Position numbers and translations under genes: made by a program. A DNA stretch of 64,000 bases. Source: Amoebidium appalachense (Eukaryota > Ichthyosporea). Each line of letters opens with the position of its first letter. Position 1 is the stretch's first letter. The notes under the pieces were generated by a model. It worked only from the letters and a program-made list of their open reading frames with translations, searched no databases and was not told the DNA's origin. Positions 52,504 to 64,000 of the stretch are shown one piece after another. The stretch spans positions 8,742,001-8,806,000 of the forward strand of contig CAVNZM010000001.1 of the NCBI GenBank assembly GCA_963693365.1, given 5' to 3'.

Positions 52504-55036
52504 GGGCACCCAGTGGGGGCCAATCCTTGGGCTGTATGTCTGTCCCCTGTTGTTTTCTTCAAGGTATGGACCCCTGCTACATGCCTGCCATGTTTGTATG
52601 CCCGTGGCAGCATGCCAGGGGGTCTTTCGTGCCCAAAAAAGGCAAAAATGCGCAATCCCCCCCCCCACCAGGGACTCTCTGAGGGCCAATCCTTGGGCTG
52701 TGTGTCTGTCCCCGGGGTTGAACACCGAGGTATGGACCCCTGCTACATGTCTGCTACGTTTGTATGCCTGTGGCAGCATGCCAGGGGGTCTTTCATGACC
52801 AAAAAAGGCAAAAAAGCCCCCCCCCCCCCCCCCCCCCCCCCCCGCCGCGGGCACCCTGTGGGGGCCAATCCTGGGGCTGTGTGTCTGTCCCCCGTTGTTT
52901 TCTTCAAGGTATGGACCCCTGCTACATGTCTGCCACGTTTGTATGCCCGTGGCAGCATGCCAGGGGGTCTTTCATGCCCAAAAAAGGCAAAAAAGCGGAA
53001 CCCCCCCCCCCCCACACTGGGCACCCCGTGGGGGCCAATCCTGGGGCTGTGTGTCTGTCCCCGGGTTGAACACCGAGGTATGGACCCCTGCTACATGTCT
53101 GCCACGTTTGAATGCCCTTGGCTAGATGCCAGGGGGTCTTTCCTGACCAAGAAAGGCAAAAAAAGGCGGAACCCCCCCCCCCCCCACACACACACCAGGC
53201 ACCCTGTGGGGGCCAATCCTTGGGCTGTATGTCTGTCCCCAGGTTCAACACCGAGGTATGGACCCGTGCTACATGTCTGCCACGTTTGTATGCTGGTGGC
53301 AGCATGACAGGGGGTCTTTCATGCCCAAAAAAGGCAAAAAAAAAAGCGGAACCCCCTCCCCCCCCCCCCCCCCACCGGGCACCCTGTGGGGGCCAATCCT
53401 TGGGCTGTATGTCTGTCCCCCAGGTTGAACACCGAGGTATGGACCCCTGCTACATGTCTGCCACGTTTGTATGCTGGTGGCAGCATGACAGGGGGTCTTT
53501 TGTGCCCAAAAAAGGCAAAAAAAAGCGGAACCCCCCCCCCCCCCCCCACCGGGCACCCTGTGGGGGCCAATCCTGGGGCTGTGTGTCTGTCCCACCGGGT
53601 TGAACACCGAGGTATGGACCCCTGCTACATGTCTGCCACGTTTGTATGCCGGTGGCAGCATGACAGGGGGTCTTTCGTGCCCAAAAAAGGCCAAAAAAGG
53701 CAGAACCCCCCCCCCCCCCACCAGGCACCCTGTGGGGGCCAATCCTTGGGCTGTATGTCTGTCCCCAGGTTCAACACCGAGGTATGGACCCCTGCTACAT
53801 GTCTGCCACGTTTGTATGCCGGTGGCGGCATAACAGGGGGTCTTTCGTGCCCAAAAAAGGCAAAAAAAAAGCGGAACCCCCCCCCCCCCCCCCCGCCGCG
53901 GGCACCCTGTGGGGGCCAATCCTGGGGCTGTGTGTCTGTCCCCCGTTGTTTTCTTCAAGTTATGGACCCCTGCTACATGTATGCCATGTTTGTATGCCCG
54001 TGGCAGCATGCCAGGGGGTCTTTCATGCCCAAAAAAGGCAAAAAAGCGGAACCCCCCCCCCACACTGGGCACCCTGTGGGGGCCAATCCTGGGGCTGTGT
54101 GTCTGTCCCCGGGTTGAACACCGAGGTATGGACCCCTGCTACATGTCTGCCACGTTTGAATGCCCTTGGCTAGATGCCAGGGGGTCTTTCCTGCCCAAGA
54201 AAGGCAAAAAAAAGCGGAACCCCCCCCCACACACACACCAGGCACCCTGTGGGGGCCAATCCTTGGGCTGTATGTCTGTCCCCGGGTTCAACACCGAGGT
54301 ATGGACCCGTGCTACATGTCTGCCACGTTTGTATGCTGGTGGCAGCATGACAGGGGGTCTTTCATGCCCAAAAAAGGCAAAAAAAAGCGGAACCCCCCCC
54401 CCCCCCCCACCGGGCACCCCGTGGGGGCCAATCCTGGGGCTGTGTGTCTGTCCCCCAGGTTGAACACCGAGGTATGGACCCCTGCTACATGTCTACCACG
54501 TTTGTATGCCGGTGGCAGCATGACAGGGGGTCTTTCGTGCCCAAAAAAGGCAAAAAAAAGCGGACCCCCCCCCCCCCCCAACCGGGCACCCTGTGGGGAC
54601 CAATCCTTGGGCTGTATGTCTGTCCCCCAGGTTGAACACCGAGGTATGGACCCCTGATACATGTCTGCCACGTTTGTATGCTGGTGGCAGCATGACAGGG
54701 GGTCTTTTGTGCCCAAAAAAGGCAAAAAAGGCGGCCCCCCCCCCCCCCCCCACCGGGCACCCTGTGGGGGCCAATCCTGGGGCTGTGTGTCTGTCCCACC
54801 TGGTTGAACACCGAGGTATGGACCCCTGCTACATGTCTGCCACGTTTGTATGCCGGTGGCAGCATAACAGGGGGTCTTTCGTGCCCAAAAAAGGCAAAAA
54901 AAGCGGAACCCCCCCCCCCCCTCCCCCCGGGCACCCTGTGGGGGCCAATCCTGGGGCTGTGTGTCTGTCCCCCGGGTTGAACACCGAGGTATGGACCCCT
55001 GCTACATGTCTGCCACGTTTATATGCCGGTGGCGGG
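52504..55036. repeat. Satellite array B, about 170-bp unit, 15 copies, higher-order structure
   Basis: The landmark ATGGACCCCTGCTACATG (with minor variants) recurs 15 times from about 52566 to 54988. Units start GGGCACCCTGTGGGGGCC and end GCAAAAAAAGCGGAACCCCC, with a C run of variable length. Copies 1, 3 and 9 carry TTGTTTTCTTCAAG where the rest have GAACACCGAG; copies 3-5 and 9-11 share other private differences, so a block of about 1.05 kb (six units) is itself repeated. ORFs of up to 267 codons here are by-products. Confidence 0.93.
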
Positions 55037-55042
55037 GCAACC

Positions 55043-57280
<2,238 letters not shown>

Positions 57281-57490
57281 ACAAAATGTAGATTTAACAG
57301 CTAGTCTAAGAATAGATGTTGCACAAGGTGTAATATGATCATCAAATGGCTACATGTCTGACCATACAGATGGATACTGTTCACATACTGACGATAATGC
57401 CAATCTGGCATCATCAGCAGAAAACTTCATCGGACTTCAAAATGTGTGAAAATTACTACCGTAACACACAGCGGCACAAACACACACATG

Positions 57491-57531
<41 letters not shown>

Positions 57532-57550
57532 AAAACACACACACATGCAG

Positions 57551-57581
<31 letters not shown>

Positions 57582-58272
57582 ACACACACACACACACAAA
57601 CACAAAACCACAAAAACAACACACATGCAGCACACACACACATGCCGCACGCAGACACATACACACACTGTCAAAACTTTGATTCACTCCGGGAGCCAGT
57701 GGCATCCAACAGTGTTGGTTGACCTAGATCTACCGAGGCTCACTTTATGTATTTTCAAAGCATTAAATGTTTTCCACTCACTCATGCATTTGATCAATGA
57801 TTTTCATCAGTCTGGTGACCAGCACCCATGCTCACCTCTTCGGGCACCCAATTAGCTAAGTTACACGTTAATTAAATTCGTCTCACTGCCAGGACAGAGC
57901 CTATCAATTTAATTCAGGCCGCAGCTTAGTTGAGGTTAAGATCATGTTTACAAAGCGCACGCTGCGCCTTTCTTAATAAAATGGTAGAACACTATTTATA
58001 CTCATTAGGCTGCGCTAAAAATTATCATATATAGTAGACCAAGAGTCGTGATTGCAAATTGAATAATCCTAACACTGAACTAGTACTCTGGTTTCTTCTC
58101 ATAAAAAGCATCACACATTCTTCTTCATCACACTTACCACTTACAAACCCGCATCACTTTCATCTTCCTTTCATTCCAATTACGCTGTACACATTACAAT
58201 AAATTAGTAGCTCAATAATTAAAACGTTTAACATATACGAGTCGCAAAAAGGCCACTAGGGGTTAATTATGA
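57281..58272. other. Intergenic DNA before the cyclin gene
   Basis: Two or three (CA)n patches with interspersed CATGCAGCACAC units lie at 57478-57668. Beyond about 57680 simple repeats vanish and the sequence is AT-rich and unique. I recognise no gene. Short ORFs around 57346-57855 run mostly through the CA repeat. Confidence 0.6.
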
Positions 58273-59187
58273 TTAAGCTGCTACCATTGTTCGAGCCGAA
58301 ACGTCATCGCACCGCAACTTTTTCGAGTTGCTTTGCATCACGCGTCGCGGAAGCTCATCTACCATCTGTCTTTTCATGCATGCAGTACTTGTCCCCGGCG
58401 TCGTCAGTGGTGTGTTCGTACTACTAGTAATAGGAGTAAGAGGCGGGCTTTGTAGGGTTAACGTTGCATCTTGCGACGACCCTCTCAGCATCTGCAGCCC
58501 GGCCAGGCCCAGGATCTGATGCCGTAATGCGATCATCACTAAGCGGTAGGTCATTGAATCTCCGGCTTGCGCCACGTATTTTGCCATCCAACGTTGAAAA
58601 AGCTCGTTGGAGATGAACAGATCGAAGTCCAAAACGTACAGAAGATTGCACTCGAGCTGATTCAAAACGGGGATCGGGATACCAGCAATGTCAGCCCACA
58701 CGGCGTTTTTCTTGCGCTCGTCATAGAGATACTTGTCCGCCAGAAGGGCGGTGCCGATGAACTGACAAAATGGGCACAGAGTGATGCGCCCCAGCTTCTG
58801 CCAGTTGACCTCACAAGCAGGAAAAAACCTTTCCTTCATCTCCGCATTCGAATTGGTGGTGATGTGTGCGTCGGCCGCAGCGGTCTTATGGCAGGAAACA
58901 AGGTCAATTGACGGTGTTGGTGGGGGTGTTGGCAAGCTGAACTCGTCGCTACTGGCTCTCACATGTGAAGTTTTTTGGGTGCACGTGGTGTGAGATAACA
59001 ATGTTTTTTGTGCACGGGCCGAACAAACTGCCTCATTTGCTCGATGGGAATAGATGAGGCCTGTGAGGAAGGAGGCCTTTATCATCTTAGTGCGTTGCAT
59101 TACTTGCTGCACGAACGATCCTAATTGGATGGGTCCTGAATGGTACTCGCAGGCAAATGTTTTGGGGTTTACAACAGTGGACTGCAT
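58273..59187 (-). CDS. Pho80/Pcl-type cyclin, 304 residues, single exon
   Basis: Cyclins of this group activate Pho85/CDK5-like kinases that control nutrient signalling and cell-cycle entry. The cyclin box is split by a low-complexity insert: residues 24-50 (SFVQQVMQRTKMIKASFLTG, then LIYSHRA) form its first helices. After a Ser/Thr/Pro stretch (PTPPPTPS, 87-94), residues 137-200 contain ALLADKYLYDE, NAVWADIAGIPIPVLNQLE and LLYVLDFDLFISNELF. These are hallmark sequences of the family's second part, with the kinase-contacting K and E region. The C-terminus (about 230-304) is Ser/Thr/Pro-rich and likely regulatory. It is uninterrupted, unlike the other genes in the window, and is surrounded by DNA almost free of simple repeats. 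The first Met is used; no upstream extension is evident. Confidence 0.82.
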   Translation of the reverse strand: MQSTVVNPKTFACEYHSGPIQLGSFVQQVMQRTKMIKASFLTGLIYSHRANEAVCSARAQKTLLSHTTCTQKTSHVRASSDEFSLPTPPPTPSIDLVSCHKTAAADAHITTNSNAEMKERFFPACEVNWQKLGRITLCPFCQFIGTALLADKYLYDERKKNAVWADIAGIPIPVLNQLECNLLYVLDFDLFISNELFQRWMAKYVAQAGDSMTYRLVMIALRHQILGLAGLQMLRGSSQDATLTLQSPPLTPITSSTNTPLTTPGTSTACMKRQMVDELPRRVMQSNSKKLRCDDVSARTMVAA

Positions 59188-61792
59188 CTTGAAATGAGTG
59201 GTTAGGTTGTGCCTACAGTACTATAGTTGTAAAAGCTCGAAGATGATTAAGAAAGGAGTCGATTGAGAATGGGTGTGCTTCAGTAGTCTGGCTGTAGGTG
59301 AGGGTCATTGGTAGAACTAACGTTGACAGTGTATTGTTATGGTGACTACGGCGTGTCCATACGTGTATCACAGTTGCAGATGATGAATAACGACACAAGC
59401 ATTTGCTATTTGCTAAGTTCATATATGTACGTGGGACACCGCCGGACACTGTTGTCTTACTGCTAATTATACAGCAGTCACTTATTACATAAGAACTATA
59501 TAGATATAACAATAAAAAAAAGTAGGAATCTTGAAAAAACTTTCCCACAACGTTTTTCTAGCGTGTACGTGCCACATGCATGTAAACCTGTTGCGCACAG
59601 CTGAACAAGTATGTATGTACAGAAGGTGCGTATTTCAGACACGTTTGTGAGACGTGACGAAACGGATAAGTATCAACACGGGGCCACTGAGGTTCTCAGT
59701 TGTCCTATGGGGCATTTTATACTCAGGCACCCAAATACCAAATTGTGGAATCCCCCGGGGACCGGAGCAGGAAGGAGGTGAGCATCATCTGATCTGACTG
59801 TCTGAGCTGCCTGCCTCAGTGCCTCATCACAAATAAAAAAGTTGAAAAGCCACAGCCATGCTATTCCATATCATGGGTCAATCCAATTCCGGCCACTTAC
59901 TCTGAGGGCACGTGAGCAAAATGTACGTATGTATACCTTGGATCATGTCGGATGATTATTCGTCATGTTGTGGTATACTGTGCTGGTTTCCAGTATGTTA
60001 ATAGATACATGTGAATGCAATTCTGTAAATAGTATATGTGCGACAACAGCTAATTATATGCATATATCAGCCCAATCCGTATAAATACTTAGCGCTAGCA
60101 CAAACACCATTTCATTCATAGGCAGCCTATTGTAGCGGGTCACGCGTGCGTGCCCATGCGCAGCATCATTCACGCATGAGCCGCCGAATATTGGAACAAT
60201 AATAATTCTTCCAACACTATATTTATAATACCGCATATTATTTAGCCCTCCCTGGCACCCTGCTATCATGATGCACATTTGCGGGAGCAGGCCTAGCTAG
60301 CTTCGAGCTCTCGCGGGCATAAAGCTTGAGGGATCAATCATCGATATCCCCATCTTGATGTCATCATGTTCGAGCACCTATCATCTCTGTTTTTCTAATT
60401 ATTGTACACAACGCATTAGCATTTTCTCGCGCATGCATGCACCGTTAGCATAGTATTACTGCACTGCAGGCAAGTACGTCACCGACACAAATATGCATAC
60501 GTCGTCAGGACTCAGATGAGGACCATGGGCAGATGCCAAGATCTACTCAAGTTTTCTTTTGACTCGGGTTTATTGATCCGTTGATGAAGGCAACGTGCAG
60601 CCACAGGCTACATAACCACCAATAGAACTGAAAAAGCCAAAGCTACGAAATAAAAATAAAGCGACAAGTAACAAAGGACACCAGCGGGCAAAACCTTAAG
60701 TGTACGTGTATGCGTGAAACAAGTTTGCTCCAACTAGTCATATGCATCGATGTTGACCAGACCACACTCCGCAAGAAGACATCGTGACTGCTCCTTCCAG
60801 TTCAAAAGATGTGACCGGAATTACAGGGACTTCAGTGAGCCATATGGTGCAGTCGTTAGCTGGCTGCCAGATGACACCTTCATATTTCCGGTTTTATATG
60901 ACGAATTCGGATTTTCGGATTCAACATGTACCCTTGTGAATTCGCCTTGGCAAATGCAGCACTGTAAAACTCAAAACAGTATCTTCACTAAAGTAGACCA
61001 AGCTCGTGTACATGTGCAAAAAAAATTTTAGCGTAAAATTTACTAAACCCCCCAAAATTGGCCTCAAAGCATGAATCATAGGAGGCTATATTGTCAGGAC
61101 TCGGAGGTGCCACGGCCACACCGTGACCTAGTGAAACAAGTCAAAAGAAAAAAGTGAAACAAGACACTGGACAAACTTCGGTGTATTTGTTCCTCATTTC
61201 CAACCTTTTCCGGTCGGTAGCCGCAAGCTGACAGCTGGCCAAAATGAGCAAATTGCCTCTAGGGGATGATTGGATAATAGCGCAGCAAATACCAAGCACT
61301 TGATTGGCTGTTGACGAATGGCCTCCGATGTAAACAAACAATCCTAGACTGCGATATTTTCATATAAAACACCAGTCGATGAAAGATCGTTTTTTGTTCC
61401 TGTACTGTTACAGTAGTTACATATGGAGACCTCTAGATATAAAACTGCCCGGGCCACACGTATATACTGCCGGTAGCAAAAAAGGGTATTATTCTCGGAG
61501 CAAATGGAAACTCATATTCCAATATAGCATATAAAACACACTAAAAATATGTTGGCATGTGTATATCGGGATCACCTAACAACGTTCTATAGCTATAAAT
61601 AAGCTTAACTATACATATGCATGGTCAACTGCAGTATGGAAACAAAAGGTTACAATTGCCGAACAGAATAAAGGTGAACCGAAATACTATATAGATATAG
61701 CGCAATACGACTGAGTGCAGCATGGTGCATGATATAGTACTATTATTTCTTCTTCGTTTCTGAAAATTCATTGGGGGAAATTCGGCAGCTCC

Positions 61793-61861
61793 CTTACTAT
61801 GAAGCATTTGCTCTACTAGGAGTAAATTCCTTACTATGAAGCATTTGCTCTAGAGTAAATT
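61793..61861 (+). repeat. Direct tandem repeat, about 37 bp
   Basis: TTACTATGAAGCATTTGCTC followed by TA occurs twice, near 61794 and 61831, each followed by a variant of GAGTAAATTC. Confidence 0.9.
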
Positions 61862-63918
61862 CTGCAGCCCTGGTATTTAAGATTGCTATATATAGGGGCT
61901 TACTGAAATATATAGAATCTACATGAGTTAAACACTGCACTTTTGTAAGTTAAACTAAGTTTACAAATTGAACCAACTAAAATAACGCGACGTACGTGTG
62001 CATAATTCTATTGCATACTGTTTAGAAATATCCTACAGTTTAGTTTAGGGAGAGTTTGCAGTTAGCATATCGAATTTATCGATCCCCAAAACGATTTTCA
62101 TTGGCTTCTGGCACAAATTTCTCATCTGGCCGGGCGGATGGCACAATTAGTAAGGGTATCTAATGTAAGACTATCGGTACACTCTATATTGATGGGGTGG
62201 TCTTGGCCAGGGCACCCACCCACGGCCACACTTGCCAACACTTGACTTGAGACAGATGGCTTTGGACGTAAAGCTGCCACAGTGCTCGATTTTGGCGCTG
62301 GCATACGAATTCAGAAGCATGATGTGACGCAAAATCTCGGAAGTTCCGGAACCATTCTAAACATCAGCTGGGCATTTGCTTTTTTCATAGTCTAGTACTA
62401 ATATATTACATAATTAGTGTGGATATATTGACTCACGTGTTGGAAACTGTGCTGGTCTTCCTTATTGAATAGAATTGCAGCTGCAGGAGAACGTTCCCAG
62501 GTAGTAAGTATACCGATGATCGGGCCATCCGTGCTTTTTTATTAATATAAAAATTAGTATAATCGTTGTCACTGATTGTTTTCAAAGTTTGGTGGGTGCA
62601 CTCCCTGGTGCACAATGCAAAGCACTCAACTTGAAGGTATGATATCACTCGGCTTGGTGTGCCATGCATGTACCGTTCTTGCATGCTTTTCCATAAAAAC
62701 GCGGGCCGCTAGCACACGGTCACTGAAACAGTGCGCCGCATGCGCATGGGTGCAGGCTACATGTGCACATGTGAAATTAGGCGGAGTGTGGACACAGAAT
62801 TTAGACCCTGAAACACCGAAAATTTTCCATTACTTTCATTAATGACTTTTGCCTGAGCTTAGGTCCACCAATTTTATAACCAGTGGCTCTAGTACAGCAA
62901 AAAAGTTGCTAAAACGGCGCCAGACACTCAGACTGAGTGGGCCAAAAATAAATTTCACACCCTACATCGGATGGGTGCTCGAGCGACGAGTCGACTATAG
63001 TCGAGCTTGCTAAGATCAGATCAAGCGACGTCAAGAATGTGTAGAGGTATGTGTCAATTCCAGGACTGAGTGTTGCAGGCAGGACATGCCACTCTCTTCT
63101 ACATAACATCTATTTTCTACTTTTCATCTTTGAACATGAGCTGAGTTGATAAGTAATGACTATTTGCATCGCTGACGTGCCACGGACACGGTGTGATGAT
63201 CTCACAGGTCATGAGGCGAGTAAGATCAGATGGCATATGAGCACCGTAGTGGCTTAGATATGCATTCAAATATTCTAACCTCGGTATCGTGCTTGATTCC
63301 AGTATTTCAGCTGCAGACTCAGAGTGCTTTGGGCCGAGCATATATACATATCATACAGCATGATACATGATTGTACAGTGATGGAGAGATAATTATATAT
63401 ATATATGGTACCGGTCTCATGAAGATCTATAGATTCTGAGCGAATCTCCACTGAGAGTCACGGTGGTTACAGATGCTGAGATGCATTGTTTATCCGTCAC
63501 AGAGTCTTTGTCGAATGCATGGCAGTGCCTCATCGATACTAATCCGTGGGGTTTACTCACTTTTTATTGCGTGGACACTGCCGGAGGCCCAGCCACATTC
63601 GACGGCCTACTGCGTTTTCCAGCGCAGCCAATCAAATGCAGCCAGTGACATATGTACATGCTAGGCAACAATGAGCGCCATCAATACTTCAATACTAATA
63701 CTATAGAGCGCCCCCAAGTACTTAGGAAGAAGTTCGTATTTTGGATATATTAGTATATCCCAGTGTAATAGCTCAGATGCTGTATCAGTATCAGTGTGTA
63801 TCATGTAATAAAGGTGTCGCGTCGATGAAGTTATGAAATTTTATGATCTAGGTTGCAGAAAAATGTGTATCGGTATGCATTCTCTAAGATCGTACGTGGT
63901 GCGCCTCCTTGCGCACTT

Positions 63919-64000
63919 TCTTCTTAAAAATATCTAGAAACCATATCTGAAGTTCTGTACTCACACTCTTCTTAAAAATATCTAGAAACCATATCTGAAG
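63919..64000 (+). repeat. 48-bp tandem repeat running off the window end
   Basis: A 34-base sequence starting TCTTCTTAAAAATATC and ending CATATCTGAAG occurs at 63919-63952 and 63967-64000. The window ends at the last base of the second copy, so the array may continue. Confidence 0.9.

Larger units (their letters stand above)
59188..64000. other. AT-richer unique DNA with no recognised gene
   Basis: All six frames give only short ORFs. The longest, 60750-61031 on the + strand (93 codons), has ordinary composition but no recognised motif. There are almost no homopolymers or dinucleotide repeats, a sharp contrast with the first 57 kb. It could include the cyclin gene's promoter (just above 59187), regulatory DNA, or exons too short or diverged for me to see. 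Confidence 0.5.

Noticed and set aside
47944-55036. CRISPR-like arrays
   Set aside because: The repeats are contiguous 160-170-bp satellite units without unique spacers, in a spliced eukaryotic genome and with no cas genes.
60750-61031. 93-codon ORF on the + strand
   Set aside because: Composition is ordinary, but no motif, splice context or promoter supports it; ORFs of this length are expected by chance in 5 kb.
62122-62304. Possible tRNA around GGCACAATTAGTAAGG
   Set aside because: An A-box-like start is present but no GGTTCGA-type B box or complementary acceptor stem was found at the right distance.

Overview
This is eukaryotic nuclear DNA. The genes are split by GT-AG introns (one intron is GC-AG), with long introns full of simple repeats, TATA-type promoters and satellite arrays. 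Protein similarity and a Pho80-type cyclin point to a unicellular opisthokont or another intron-rich protist. I cannot name the species.

Layout. (1) 174-28878, + strand: a complete gene for Aquarius (AQR/IBP160), the intron-binding SF1 RNA helicase of the spliceosome. I reconstruct 34 coding exons; about 84% of the gene is intron, mostly poly-C/poly-G, (CA)n/(GT)n, (CT)n and copies of dispersed elements. (2) 29957-34853, + strand: a 106-residue dithiol glutaredoxin (CPFC) in five exons, one only 23 bases long, with paired bZIP/AP-1-type sites and a TATA box upstream. (3) 37351-45287, + strand: a 453-residue major facilitator superfamily transporter in seven exons, with a TATA box and a CCAAT box. 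(4) 47944-50178: a satellite of about 160 bp containing an orientation switch. (5) 50241-52240: a 2 kb segment bounded by exact 23-bp inverted repeats and holding one unrecognised 120-codon ORF. (6) 52504-55036: a second satellite of about 170 bp with higher-order organisation. (7) 55043-57280: simple-repeat-rich DNA and a cluster of short palindromes. (8) 58273-59187, - strand: an intronless Pho80/Pcl-type cyclin gene. (9) 59188-64000: AT-richer, nearly repeat-free DNA in which I see no convincing gene.

The four genes do not form a pathway; this is ordinary eukaryotic gene order. The unusual content lies between the exons. First, a family of dispersed elements ends in GCATTC(T)AA followed by a poly-C tract, and its longer copies carry a folded, tRNA-like head. 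Second, exon/intron boundaries have been tandemly duplicated at six or more exons in two genes, leaving decoy splice sites and stop-bearing pseudo-exons. Third, several 3' splice sites sit directly at the end of (CA)n tracts. All similarity statements rest on recognising conserved protein sequence by eye; no database search was run.
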